NCBI GenBank assembly: GCA_958298945.1
Contig: OY282608.1
Coordinates: forward strand, 17,027,933-17,091,932
Source: Atherix ibis
Lineage: Eukaryota > Arthropoda > Insecta > Diptera > Athericidae
Length of the DNA stretch: 64,000 nt
Reading direction: 5' to 3'
The position numbers and the translations under genes were made by a program. How positions within the stretch are numbered: position 1 is the stretch's first letter; each line of letters begins with the position of its first letter. A model generated the notes under the pieces. It was not told the DNA's origin, ran no database searches, and saw nothing but the letters and a program-made list of their open reading frames with translations. Below are positions 44,707 through 56,125 of the stretch, in pieces.

Positions 44707-45918
44707 TTTGTTGGCTTGTTGGCTTGTTGGTTTGTTGGTTTGTTGGTTTGTTGGTTTGTTCGTTTTTCGGTTTGTTGGCTTGTTATCTTGTTGGTTTGTT
44801 GGATTGCTGGTTTGTTGGCTTATTGGTTTGTTGGTTTGTTGGTTTGTTGGCTTGTTGGCTTGTTGGTTTGTGGGTTTGTTGGTTTGTTGGTTTGTTGGTT
44901 TGTTTGTTTGTTGGTTTGTTCGTTTGTTGGTTTGTGGGTTTGTTGGTTTGTTGGCTTGTTGGTTTGTTGGTTTGTTGGTTTGTTCGTTTGTTGGCTTATT
45001 TTTTTTTGGCTTGTTGGCTTGTTGGTTTGTTGGTTTGTTGGTTTGTTGGTTTGTTGGTTTGTTGGTTTGTTGGTTTGTTGGCTTGTTGGCTTGTTGGTTT
45101 GTTGGTATTGTTGGTTTGTTTGTTTGGTGGTTTGTTCGTTTGTTCGTTTGTTGGTTTGTTGTTTTGTTGGTTTGTTTTTTTGTTGGTTCCTTGGTTTGTT
45201 GGTTTGTTGGTTTGTTGGTTTGTTGGCTTGTTGGCTTATTGGTTTCTTGGTTTGTTCGTTTGTTGGTTTGTTGGTTTGTTGGTTTGTTGGTTTGTTGGTT
45301 TGTTGGTTTGTTGGTTTATTGGTTTGTTGGTTTGTTGGTTGGTTGGCTTGTTGGCTTGTTGGTTTGTTGGTTTGTTCGTTTGTTGGTTTGTTGCTTTGTG
45401 GGTTTGTTGGTTTGTTGGTTTGTTTGTTTGTTGGTTTGTTGGTTTGTTGGCTTGTTGGTTTGTTGGCTTGTTGGCTTGTTGGCTTGTTGGTTTATTAGTT
45501 TGTTCGTTTGTTGGTTTGCTGGTTTGTCAATTTGTTAGTTTATTGGGTTGTTGGTTTGTTATTTTGTTGGCTTGTTGGCTTGTTGGCTTGTTGGTTTGTT
45601 GGTTTGTTGGTTTGTTGGCTTGCTAGTTTGTTGGTTTGTTTGTTTGTTGGTTTGTTGGTTTGTTTGTTTGTTGGTTTGTTTCTTGGTTTGTTGGTTTGCT
45701 GGTTTGTTGGCATGTTTATTTGTTGGTTTTTTGGCTTCTTGGTTTGTTGGTTTGTTGGTTTGTTGGTATGTTAGTTTGTTGGTTTTTTGGTTTGTTGGTT
45801 TGTTGGTTTGTTGGTTTGTTAGTTTGTTCGTTTGTTCGTTTGTTGATTTGTTGGTTTGTTGGTTTGTTCGTTTGTTGGTTTGTTTGTTTCATGGTTTGTT
45901 CGTTTGTTGGATTGTTAG
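44707..45918 (+). repeat. Higher-order block H, copy 2
   Basis: This is a tandem copy of the preceding block with the same landmarks, including CGTTTTTCGG at 44,761 and the T-run before GGCTTG ending at 45,007. It differs by scattered single bases, for example TTTGATGG near 44,676 versus TTTCATGG near 45,888, and GTTTTG near 45,160 in place of GGTTTG. Confidence 0.9.
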
Positions 45919-48823
45919 TTTGTTGGTTTGTTGGTTTGTTGGTTTGTTTGTTTGTTGGTTTGTTCGTTTGTTGGTTTCTTGGTTTGTTCGTTTTTTGTTT
46001 TGTTGGTTTGTTGGTTTTTTGGCTTGTTGGCTTGTTGGTTTGTTGGTTTGTTGGTTTGTTTGTTTGGTGGTTTGTTCGTTTGTTCGTTTGTTGGTTTGTT
46101 GGTTTGTTGGTTTGTTTTTTTGTTGGTTACTTGGTTTGTTGGTTTGTTGGTTTGTTGGTTTGTTGGCTTGTTGGCTTGTTGGTTTGTTGGTTTGTTCGTT
46201 TGTTGGTTTGTTGGTTTGTTGGTTTGTTGGTTTGTTGGTTTGGTGGTTTGTTGGTTTGTTGGTTTATTGGTTTGTTGGTTTGTTGGTTGGTTGGCTTGTT
46301 GGCTTGTTGGTTTGTTGGTTTGTTCGTTTGTTGGTTTGTTGCTTTGTGGGTCTGTTGGTTTGTTGGTTTGTTGGTTTGTTGGCTTGTTGGTTTGTTGGCT
46401 TGTTGGCTTGTTGGTTTATTAGTTTGTTCGTTTGTTTATTTGCTGGTTTGTCAATTTGTTAGTTTATTGGGTTGTTGGTTTGTTATTTTGTTGGCTTGTT
46501 GGCTTGTTGGCTTGTTGGTTTGTTGGTTTGTTGGTTTGTTGGCTTGCTAGTTTCTTGGTTTGTTTGTTTGTTGGTTTGTTGGTTTGTTGGTTTGTTTGTT
46601 TGTTGGTTTGTTTCTTGGTTTGTTGGTTTGCTGGTTTGTTGGCATGTTTGTTTGTTGGTTTTTTGGCTTCTTGGTTTGTTGGTTTGTTCGTTTGTTGGTT
46701 TGTTAGTTTGTTGGTTTTTTTGTTTGTTGGTTTGTTGGTTTGTTGGTTTGTTGGTTTGTTAGTTTGTTCGTTTGTTCGTTTGTTGATTTGTTGGTCTGTT
46801 GGTTTGTTGGTTTGTTCGTTTGTTGGTTTGTTTGTTTGTTGGTTTGTTGGTTTGTTCGTTTGTTGGTTTGTTGGTTTGTTGGTTTGTTGGTTTGTTTGTT
46901 TGTTGGTTTGTTCGTTTGTTGGTTTGTTGGTTTGTTCGTTTTTTGGTTTGTTGGTTTGTTGGTTTTTTGGCTTGTTGGCTGTTTGGTTTGTTGGTTTTTT
47001 CGTTTGCTAGTTTGTTCGTTTGCTAGTTTGTTCGTTTGTTGGTTTGTTTGTTTGTTGGTTTGTTGGTTTGTTGGTTTGTTGGTTTGTTGGTTTGTTGGTT
47101 TGTTGGCTTGTTGGTTTGTTGGTTTGTTAGTTTGTTCGTTTGTTGGCTTGTTGGTTTGTTGGCTTTTTGGGGTTTGTTGGTTTGTTGGTTTGGTGGTTTG
47201 TTGGTTTGTTGGTTTGTTGATTTGTTGGTTTGTTGGTTTCTTGGTTTGTTCGTTTGTTGGTGTGTTGGTGTGTTGATTTGTTGGCTTGTTGGTTTGTTGG
47301 TTTTGTGGTTTGTTGGCTGGTTGGTTTGTTGGTTTGTTAGTTTGGTCGTTTGTTGGCTTGTGTTTGTTGGGTTGTTGGCTTGTTGGTTTGTTGGTTTGTT
47401 GGTTTGTTGGTTTGATGGTTTGTTGGTTTGTTGGTTTGTTGGTTTGTTGGTTTGTGGGTTTGTTGGTTTGTTGGTTTGTTGGTTTGTTGGTTTGTTGGTT
47501 TGTTGGTTTGTTGGTTTGTTGGCTTGTTGGCTTGTTGGTTTGTTGGTTTGTTGGTTTGTTTGTTTAGTGGTTTGTTCGTTTGTTCGTTTGTTGGTTTGTT
47601 GGTTTGTTGGTTTGTTTTTTTGTTGGTTACTTGGTTTGTTGGTTTGTTGGTTTGTTGGCTTATTGGGTTGTTGGTTTGTTGGTTTGTTCGTTTGTTGGTT
47701 TGTTGGTTTGTTGGATTGTTGGTTTGTTGGTTTGTTGGTTTGTTGGTTTGTTGGTTTATTGGTTTGTTGGTTTGTTGGTTGGTTGGTTTGTTGGCTTGTT
47801 GGTTTGTTGGTTTGTTTGTTTGTTGGTTTGTTGGTTTGTTGGCTTGTTGGTTTGTTGGCTTGTTGGCTTGTTGGCTTGTTGGTTTATTAGTTTGTTCGTT
47901 TGTTGGTTTGCTGGTTTGTCAATTTGTTAGTTTATTGGGTTGTTGGTTTGTTATTTTGTTGGCTTGTTGGCTTGTTGGCTTGTTGGTTTGTTGGTTTGTT
48001 GGTTTGTTGGCTTGTTGGTTTGTTGGTTTGTTTGTTTGTTGGTTTGTTGGTTTGTTGGTTTGTTTGTTTGTTGGTTTGTTTCTTGGTTTGTTGGTTTGTT
48101 GGTTTGTTGGCATGTCTGTTTGTTGGTTTTTTGGCTTCTTGGTTTGTTGGTTTGTTGGTTTGTTGGTTTGTTAGTTTGTTGGTTTTTTGGTTTGTTGGTT
48201 TGTTGGTTTGTTGGTTTGTTGGTTTGTTAGTTTGTTCGTTTGTTGATTTGTTGGTTTGTTGGTTTGTTGGTTTGTTCGTTTGTTGGTTTGTTCGTTTGTT
48301 GGTTTGTTGGTTTGTTCGTTTGTTGGTTTGTTGGTTTGTTGGTTTGTTCGTTTGTTGGTTTGTTGGTTTGTTGGTTTGTTGGTTTGTTGGTTTGTTAGTT
48401 TGTTAATTTGTTTGTTTGTTGGTTTGTTCGTTTGTTGGTTTGTTGGTTTGTTCGTTTTTTGGTTTGTTGGTTTGTTGGTTTTTTGGCTTGTTGGCTGTTT
48501 GGTTTGTTGGTTTGTTCGTTTGCTAGTTTGTTCGTTTGTTGGTTTGTTTGTTTGTTGGTTTGTTGGTTTGTTGGTTTGTTGGTTTGTTGGCTTGTTGGTT
48601 TGTTGGTTTGTTAGTTTGTTCGTTTGTTGGCTTGTTGGTTTGTTGGCTTTTTGGCTTGTTGGTTTGTTGGTTTGTTGGCTTGTTGGTTTGTTGGTTTGTT
48701 GGTTTGTTGGTTTGTTGGTTTGTTCGTTTGTTGGTGTGTTGGTGTGTTAATTTGTTGGCTTGTTGGTTTGTTGGTTTTGTGGTTTGTTGGCTCGTTGGTT
48801 TGTTGGTTTGTTAGTTTGGTCGT
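45919..48823 (+). repeat. Mosaic continuing block H themes
   Basis: The GTCAATTTGTTAG word, near 42,048, 44,316 and 45,527, recurs near 46,449 and 47,919, so spacings here are irregular (about 924 and 1,468 bp). The slip TTTGTTTCTTGG recurs near 46,608 and 48,074. Paired GGTGTGTT followed by GATTTG lies near 47,261, and the first pair followed by AATTTG near 48,733. There is no gene. Confidence 0.82.
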
Positions 48824-50571
48824 TTGTTGACTTGTTGGTTTGTTGGGTTGTTGGCTTGTTGGTTTGTTGGTTTGTTGGTTTGTTGGTTTGATGGTTTGTT
48901 GGTTTGTTGGTTTGTTGGTTTGTTGGTTTGTTGGTTTGTTGGTTTGTTGGTTTGTTGGTTTGTTGGTTTGTTGGTTTGTTGGTTTGTTGGTTTGTTGGTT
49001 TGTTGGTTTGTTGGTTTGTTGGCTTGTTGGTTTGTTGGTTTTTTGGTTTGTTGTTGGCTTGTTGGCTTGTTGGCTTGTTGGTTTGTTCGTTTGTTGGCTT
49101 GTTGGCTTGTTGGTTTGTTGGTTTGTTGGTTTGTTGGTTTGTTGGTTTGTTGGTTTGTTGGTTTGTTGGTTTGTTGGTTTGTTGGTTTATTGGTTTGTTG
49201 GTTTGTTGGTTTGTTGGCTTGTTGGCTTGTTGGTTTGTTGGTTTGTTGGTTTGTTGGTTTGTTCGTTTTTTGGTTCGTTGGCTTGTTGGTTTGTTGGTTT
49301 GTTGGCTTGTTGGCTTGTTGGTTTGTTGGTTTGTTGGTTTGTTCGTTTGTTGGCTTGTCGGTTTGTTGGTTTGTTGGCTTGTTGGTTTGTTGGTTTGTTG
49401 GTTTGTTGGTTTGTTGGTTTGTTGGTATGTTGGCTTGTTGGCTTGTTTGTTTGTTGGTTTGATTGTTTGCTTTTTTGTTGGTTTGCTCGTTTGTTCGTTT
49501 GTTGGTTTGTTGGTTTGTTGGTTTGTTGGTTTGCTTGTTTGTTGGTTTGTTGGTTTGTTCGTTTGTTCGTTTGTTCGTTTGTTCGTTTGTTCGTTTGTTC
49601 GTTTGTTCGTTTGTTCGTTTGTTGGTTTCTTGGTTTGTTGGTTTGTTGGTTTGTTGGCTTGTTGGTTTGTTGATTTGTTGGTTTGTTGGTTTGTTGGCTT
49701 GTTGGTTTGTTGGATTGTTGGTTTGTTGGTTTGTTGGTTTGTTTGTTTGTTGGTTTGTTCGTTTGTTGGCTTGTTGGTTTGTTCGCTTGCTTGCTTGTTT
49801 GCTCGTTCGTTTGCTGGTTTGTTGGTTTGTTGGTTTGTTGGCTTATTGGTTTGTTAGTTTGTTAGTTTTTTTGGTTTGTTGGTTTGTTGGTTTGTTCGTT
49901 TGTTGGCTTGTTGGTTTGTTGGTTTGTTGGTTTGTTGGCTTGTTGGCTTGTTGGTTTGTTGGTTTGTTGGTGTGTTGGTTTGTTGGTTTGTTGGTTTGTT
50001 GGTTTGTTCGTTCGTTGGTTTGTTGGTTTGTTGGTTTGTTGGTTTGTTGGTTTGTTGGTTTGTTGGTTTGTTGGTTTGTTGGTTTGTTGGTTTGTTAATT
50101 TGTTTGTTTGTTGGTTTGTTCGTTTGTTGGTTTGTTGGTTTGTTCGTTTTTTTGTTTGTTGGTTTGTTGGTTTTTTGGCTTGTTGGCTGTTTGGTTTGTT
50201 GTTTTGTTCGTTTGCTAGTTTGTTCGTTTGTTGGTTTGTTTGTTTGTTGGTTTGTTGGTTTGTTGGTTTGTTGGTTTGTTGGCTTGTTGGTTTGTTGGTT
50301 TGTTAGTTTGTTCGTTTGTTGGCTTGTTGGTTTGTTGGCTTTTTGGCTTTTTGGTTTGTTGGTTTGTTGGTTTGTTGGTTTGTTGGTTTGTTGGTTTGTT
50401 GGTTTGTTGGTTTGTTGGTTTGTTGGTTTGTTGGTTTGTTGGTTTGTTGGTTTGTTGGTTTGTTGGTTTGTTCGTTTGTTGGTGTGTTGGTGTGTTAATT
50501 TGTTGGCTTGTTGGTTTGTTGGTTTTGTGGTTTGTTGGCTCGTTGGTTTGTTGGTTTGTTAGTTTGGTCGT
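48824..50571 (+). repeat. Higher-order block J, copy 1 (1,748 bp)
   Basis: This is the first of four related units that start at a TTTGTTGACTTGTTGG word. Order inside: GGGTTGTTGG, GGTTTGATGG, about 15 canonical octamers, the slip TTGTTGGCTTG near 49,053, GGTATGTTGG near 49,425, GATTGTTTGCTTTTTTG near 49,460, eight pure CGTTTGTT units (49,560-49,623), the CTTGCTTGCTTG word near 49,787, a TTTTTTTGG slip near 49,866, and paired GGTGTGTT near 50,480. Confidence 0.9.
49560..49623 (+). repeat. Homogeneous variant tract, 8 x CGTTTGTT
   Basis: Eight consecutive octamers carry C in place of G1, giving a CpG every 8 bp. Elsewhere this variant is mostly single or paired. It lies in block J copy 1. Confidence 0.97.
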
Positions 50572-51582
50572 TTGTTGACTTGTTGGTTTGTTGGGTTGTT
50601 GGCTTGTTGGTTTGTTGGTTTGTTGGTTTGTTGGTTTGATGGTTTGTTGGTTTGTTGGTTTGTTGGTTTGTTGGTTTTTTGGTTTGTTGGGTTGTTGGTT
50701 TGTTGGTTTGTTGGTTTGTTGGTTTGTTGGTTTGTTGGTTTGTTGGTTTGTTGGTTTGTTGGCTTGTTGGTTTGTTGGTTTTTTGGTTTGTTGGTGGCTT
50801 GTTGGCTTGTTGGCTTGTTGGTTTGTTCGTTTGTTGGCTTGTTGGCTTGTTGGTTTGTTGGTTTGTTGGTTTGTTGGTTTGTTGGTTTGTTGGTTTGTTG
50901 GTTTGTTGCTTTGTTGGTTTGTTGGTTTATTGGTTTGTTGGTTTGTTGGTTTGTTGGCTTGTTGGCTTGTTGGTTTGTTGGTTTGTTGGTTTGTTGGTTT
51001 GTTCGTTTTTTGGTTCGTTGGCTTGTTGGTTTGTTGGTTTGTTGGCTTGTTGGCTTGTTGGTTTGTTGGTTTGTTGGTTTGTTCGTTTGTTGGCTTGTCG
51101 GTTTGTTGGTTTGTTGGCTTGTTGGTTTGTTGGTTTGTTGGTTTGTTGGTTTGTTGGTATGTTGGCTTGTTGGCTTGTTTGTTTGTTGGTTTGATTGTTT
51201 GCTTTTTTGTTGGTTTGCTCGTTTGTTCGTTTGTTGGTTTGTTGGTTTGTTGGTTTGTTGGTTTGCTTGTTTGTTGGTTTGTTGGTTTGTTCGTTTGTTC
51301 GTTTGTTCGTTTGTTCGTTTGTTCGTTTGTTCGTTTGTTCGTTTGTTCGTTTGTTCGTTTGTTCGTTTGTTCGTTTGTTGGCTTGTTGGTTTGTTGGCTT
51401 TTTGGCTTGTTGGTTTGTTGGTTTGTTGGCTTGTTTGTTTGTTGGTTTGTTGGTTTGTTGGTTTGTTGGTTTGTTGGTTTGTTCGTTTGTTGGTGTGTTG
51501 GTGTGTTAATTTGTTGGCTTGTTGGTTTGTTGGTTTTGTGGTTTGTTGGCTCGTTGGTTTGTTGGTTTGTTAGTTTGGTCGT
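50572..51582 (+). repeat. Higher-order block J, copy 2 (shortened, 1,011 bp)
   Basis: This has the same start and order as copy 1, up to a pure CGTTTGTT tract of eleven units (51,292-51,379). It then jumps directly to the GGCTTGTTGGTTTG and GGCTTTTTGG words that in copy 1 lie about 700 bp further on, after 50,313. The CTTGCTTGCTTG and TTTTTTTGG sections are missing. The junction is at the CGTTTGTT octamer shared by both ends. Confidence 0.9.
51292..51379 (+). repeat. Homogeneous variant tract, 11 x CGTTTGTT
   Basis: This is the longest CpG-bearing variant run in the window, in the shortened block J copy 2. Its right edge coincides with the deletion junction. Confidence 0.97.
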
Positions 51583-53306
51583 TTGTTGACTTGTTGGTTT
51601 GTTGGGTTGTTGGCTTGTTGGTTTGTTGGTTTGTTGGTTTGTTGGTTTGATGGTTTGTTGGTTTGTTGGTTTGTTGGTTTGTTGGTTTGTTGGTTTGTTG
51701 GTTTGTTGGTTTGTTGGTTTGTTGGTTTGTTGGTTTGTTGGTTTGTTGGTTTGTTGGTTTGTTGGTTTGTTGGTTTGTTGGTTTGTTGGCTTGTTGGTTT
51801 GTTGGTTTTTTGGTTTGTTGTTGGCTTGTTGTCTTGTTGGCTTGTTGGTTTGTTCGTTTGTTGGCTTGTTGGCTTGTTGGTTTGTTGGTTTGTTGGTTTG
51901 TTGGTTTGTTGGTTTGTTGGTTTGTTGGTTTGTTGGTTTGTTGGTTTGTTGGTTTATTGGTTTGTTGGTTTGTTGGTTTGTTGGCTTGTTGGCTTGTTGG
52001 TTTGTTGGTTTGTTGGTTTGTTGGTTTGTTCGTTTTTTGGTTCGTTGGCTTGTTGGTTTGTTGGTTTGTTGGCTTGTTGGCTTGTTGGTTTGTTGGTTTG
52101 TTGGTTTGTTCGTTTGTTGGCTTGTCGGTTTGTTGGTTTGTTGGCTTGTTGGTTTGTTGGTTTGTTGGTTTGTTGGTTTGTTGGTATGTTGGCTTGTTGG
52201 CTTGTTTGTTTGTTGGTTTGATTGTTTGCTTTTTTGTTGGTTTGCTCGTTTGTTCGTTTGTTGGTTTGTTGGTTTGTTGGTTTGTTGGTTTGCTTGTTTG
52301 TTGGTTTGTTGGTTTGTTCGTTTGTTCGTTTGTTCGTTTGTTCGTTTGTTCGTTTGTTCGTTTGTTCGTTTGTTCGTTTGTTCGTTTGTTGGTTTCTTGG
52401 TTTGTTGGTTTGTTGGTTTGTTGGCTTGTTGGTTTGTTGATTTGTTTGTTTGTTGGTTTGTTGGCTTGTTGGTTTGTTGGATTGTTGGTTTGTTGGTTTG
52501 TTGGTTTGTTTGTTTGTTGGTTTGTTCGTTTGTTGGCTTGTTGGTTTGTTGGCTTGCTTGCTTGTTTGCTCGTTCGTTTGCTGGTTTGTTGGTTTGTTGG
52601 TTTATTGGCTTATTGGTTTGTTAGTTTGTTAGTTTTTTTGGTTTGTTGGTTTGTTGGTTTGTTCGTTTGTTGGCTTGTTGGTTTGTTGGTTTGTTGGTTT
52701 GTTGGCTTGTTGGCTTGTTGGTTTGTTGGTTTGTTGGTGTGTTGGTTTGTTGGTTTGTTGGTTTGTTGGTTTGTCCGTTCGTTGGTTTGTTGGTTTGTTG
52801 GTTTGTTGGTTTGTTGGTTTGTTGGTTTGTTGGTTTGTTGGTTTGTTGGTTTGTTGGTTTGTTAATTTGTTTGTTTGTTGGTTTGTTCGTTTGTTGGTTT
52901 GTTGGTTTGTTCGTTTTTTTGTTTGTTGGTTTGTTGGTTTTTTGGCTTGTTGGCTGTTTGGTTTGTTGTTTTGTTCGTTTGCTAGTTTGTTCGTTTGTTG
53001 GTTTGTTTGTTTGTTGGTTTGTTGGTTTGTTGGTTTGTTGGTTTGTTGGCTTGTTGGTTTGTTGGTTTGTTAGTTTGTTCGTTTGTTGGCTTGTTGGTTT
53101 GTTGGCTTTTTGGCTTGTTGGTTTGTTGGTTTGTTGGTTTGTTGGTTTGTTGGTTTGTTGGTTTGTTGGTTTGTTGGTTTGTTGGTTTGTTGGTTTGTTG
53201 GTTTGTTCGTTTGTTGGTGTGTTGGTGTGTTAATTTGTTGGCTTGTTGGTTTGTTGGTTTTGTGGTTTGTTGGCTCGTTGGTTTGTTGGTTTGTTAGTTT
53301 GGTCGT
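51583..53306 (+). repeat. Higher-order block J, copy 3 (1,724 bp)
   Basis: This is a full-length copy with the start word near 51,583, GATTGTTTGCTTTTTTG near 52,219, nine pure CGTTTGTT units (52,319-52,390), CTTGCTTGCTTG near 52,551, the TTTTTTTGG slip near 52,632, and paired GGTGTGTT near 53,217. It differs from copy 1 in octamer counts and in small changes such as GTCCGTTCG near 52,772. Confidence 0.9.
52319..52390 (+). repeat. Homogeneous variant tract, 9 x CGTTTGTT
   Basis: This is the same position in block J copy 3, with nine uninterrupted units. Confidence 0.97.
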
Positions 53307-54753
53307 TTGTTGACTTGTTGGTTTGTTGGGTTGTTGGCTTGTTGGTTTGTTGGTTTGTTGGTTTGTTGGTTTGATGGTTTGTTGGTTTGTTGGTTTGTTG
53401 GTTTGTTGGTTTGTTGGTTTGTTGGGTTGTTGGTTTGTTGGTTTGTTGGTTTGTTGGTTTGTTGGTTTGTTGGTTTGTTGGTTTGTTGGTTTGTTGGCTT
53501 GTTGGTTTGTTGGTTTTTTGGTTTGTTGTTGGCTTGTTGGCTTGTTGGCTTGTTGGTTTGTTCGTTTGTTGGCTTGTTGGCTTGTTGGTTTGTTGGTTTG
53601 TTGGTTTGTTGGTTTGTTGGTTTGTTGGTTTGTTGGTTTGTTGGTTTGTTGGTTTGTTGGTTTATTGGTTTGTTGGTTTGTTGGTTTGTTGGTTTGTTGG
53701 CTTGTTGGTTTGTTGGTTTGTTGGTTTGTTGGTTTGTTCGTTTTTTGGTTCGTTGGCTTGTTGGTTTGTTGGTTTGTTGGCTTGTTGGCTTGTTGGTTTG
53801 TTGGTTTGTTGGTTTGTTCGTTTGTTGGCTTGTCGGTTTGTTGGTTTGTTGGCTTGTTGGTTTGTTGGTTTGTTGGTTTGTTGGTTTGTTGGTATGTTGG
53901 CTTGTTGGCTTGTTTGTTTGTTGGTTTGATTGTTTGCTGTTTTGTTGGTTTGCTCGTTTGTTCGTTTGTTGGTTTGTTGGTTTGTTGGTTTGTTGGTTTG
54001 CTTGTTTGTTGGTTGGTTGGTTTGTTCGTTTGTTCGTTTGTTCGTTTGTTCGTTTGTTCGTTTGTTCGTTTGTTCGTTTGTTCGTTTGTTCGTTTGTTGG
54101 TTTCTTGGTTTGTTGGTTTGTTGGTTTGTTGGCTTGTTGGTTTGTTGGTTTGTTGGTTTGTTGGTTTGTTGGCTTGTTGGTTTGTTGGATTGTTGGTTTG
54201 TTGGTTTGTTGGTTTGTTGGTTTGTTTGTTTGTTGGTTTGTTCGTTTGTTGGCTTGTTGGTTTGTTGGCTTGCTTGCTTGTTTGCTCGTTCGTTTGCTGG
54301 TTTGTTGGTTTGTTGGTTTGTTGGCTTATTGGTTTGTTAGTTTGTTAGTTTTTTTGGTTTGTTGGTTTGTTGGTTTGTTCGTTTGTTGGCTTGTTGGTTT
54401 GTTGGTTTGTTGGTTTGTTGGCTTGTTGGCTTCTTGGTTTGTTGGTTTGTTGGTGTGTTGGTTTGTTGGTTTGTTGGTTTGTTGGTTTGTTCGTTCGTTG
54501 GTTTGTTGGTTTGTTGGTTTGTTGGTTTGTTGGTTTGTTGGTTTGTTTGTTTGTTGGTTTGTTGGTTTGTTGGCTTGTTGGTTTGTTGGCTTGTTGGCTT
54601 GTTGGCTTGTTGGTTTGTTAGTTTGTTCGTTTGTTGGTTTGCTGGTTTGTTGGTTTGTTGGTTTGTTGGTTTGTTGGTTTGTTGGTTTGTTAGTTTGTTC
54701 GTTTGCTGATTTGTTGGTTTGTTGGTTTTTTGGTTTGTTGGCTTGTTGGCTTA
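53307..54753 (+). repeat. Higher-order block J, copy 4 (ends inside the tail)
   Basis: This copy has the start word near 53,307, GATTGTTTGCTGTTTTG near 53,927 (G in place of T), nine pure CGTTTGTT units (54,027-54,098), CTTGCTTGCTTG near 54,270, and the TTTTTTTGG slip near 54,351. The tail then changes into GGCTTG-rich words near 54,570-54,620 and GCTGATTTG near 54,706, before block K begins. Confidence 0.88.
54027..54098 (+). repeat. Homogeneous variant tract, 9 x CGTTTGTT
   Basis: This is the same position in block J copy 4, with nine uninterrupted units, preceded here by a GGTTGGTTGG slip. Confidence 0.97.
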
Positions 54754-54787
54754 TTGGTTTGTTGGTTTGTTGGTTTGTTGGTTTGTT

Positions 54788-54931
54788 AATTTGTTTGTTT
54801 GTTGGTTTGTTCGTTTGTTGGTTTATTGGTTTGTTCGTTTTTTGGTTTGTTGGTTTGTTAATTTGTTTGTTTGTTGGTTTGTTCGTTTGTTGGTTTATTG
54901 GTTTGTTCGTTTTTTGGTTTGTTGGTTTGTT
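54788..54931 (+). repeat. 72-bp perfect doublet (nine octamers x 2)
   Basis: Two identical 72-bp copies start with AATTTGTT at 54,788 and 54,860. Each contains TGTTTGTT, CGTTTGTT, GGTTTATT and CGTTTTTT in the same order. The doublet is copied intact at 57,151-57,294. Confidence 0.95.
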
Positions 54932-56077
54932 GGTTTTTTGGCTTGTTGGCTGTTTGGTTTGTTGGTTTGTTCGTTTGCTAGTTTGTTCGTTTGTTGGTTT
55001 GTTTGTTTGTTGGTTTGTTGGTTTGTTGGTTTGTTGGTTTGTTGGTTTGTTGGCTTGTTGGTTTGTTGGTTTGTTAGTTTGTTCGTTTGTTGGCTTGTTG
55101 GTTTGTTGGCTTTTTGTCTTGTTGGTTTGTTGGTTTGTTGGTTTGTTGGTTTGTTGGTTTGTTGGTTTGTTGGTTTGTTCGTTTGTTGGTGTGTTGGTGT
55201 GTTAATTTGTTGGCTTGTTGGTTTGTTGGTTTTGTGGTTTGTTGGCTCGTTGGTTTGTTGGTTTGTTAGTTTGGTCGTTTGTTGGCTTGTGGGTTTGTTG
55301 GGTTGTTGGCTTGTTGGTTTGTTGGTTTGTTGGTTTGTTGGTTTGATGGTTGTTGGTTTGTTGGTTTGTTGGTTTGTTGGTTTGTTGGTTTGTTGGTTTG
55401 TTGGTTTGTTGGTTTGTTGGTTTGTTGGTTTGTTGGTTTGTTGGTTTGTTGGTTTGTTGGTTTGTTGGTTTGTTGGTTTGTTGGTTTGTTGGTTTGTTGG
55501 CTTGTTGGTTTGTTGGTTTTTTGGTTTGTTGTTCGCTTGTTGGCTTGTTGGCTTGTTGGTTTGTTCGTTTGTTGGCTTGTTGGCTTGTTGGTTTGTTGGT
55601 TTGTTGGTTTGTTGGTTTGTTGGTTTGTTGGTTTGTTGGTTTGTTGGTTTGTTGGTTTGTTGGTTTGTTGGTTTGTTGGTTTGTTGGTTTGTTGGTTTGT
55701 TGGTTTATTGGTTTGTTGGTTTGTTGGTTTGTTGGCTTGTTGGCTTGTTGGTTTGTTGGTTTGTTGGTTTGTTGGTTTGTTCGTTTTTTGGTTTGTTGGC
55801 TTGTTGATTTGTTGGTTTGTTGGCTTGTTGGCTTGTTGGTTTGTTGGTTTGTTGGTTTGTTCGTTTGTTGGCTTGTCGGTTTGTTGGTTTTTTGGCTTGT
55901 TGGTTTGTTGGTTTGTTGGTTTGTTGGTTTGTTGGTATGTTGGCTTGTTGGCTTGTTGGTTTGTTGGTTTGTTTGTTTGCTTTTTTGTTGGTTTGCTCGT
56001 TTGTTCGTTTGTTGGTTTGTTGGTTTGTTGGTTTGTTGGTTTGCTTGTTTGTTGGTTTGTTGTTTTGTTGGTTTGTT

Positions 56078-56125
56078 CGTTTGTTCGTTTGTTCGTTTGT
56101 TCGTTTGTTCGTTTGTTCGTTTGTT
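56078..56125 (+). repeat. Homogeneous variant tract, 6 x CGTTTGTT
   Basis: Six units in block K copy 1. Shorter tracts of four or five units follow at 56,470, 57,007, 58,833, 59,370, 59,650 (five), 60,620, 60,988, 61,709, 62,085, 62,622 and 62,910. Confidence 0.96.

Noticed and set aside
49560..54098. CRISPR array
   Set aside because: There are no alternating conserved repeats and unique spacers; every base is the same 8-bp word, and no Cas-like gene is present.
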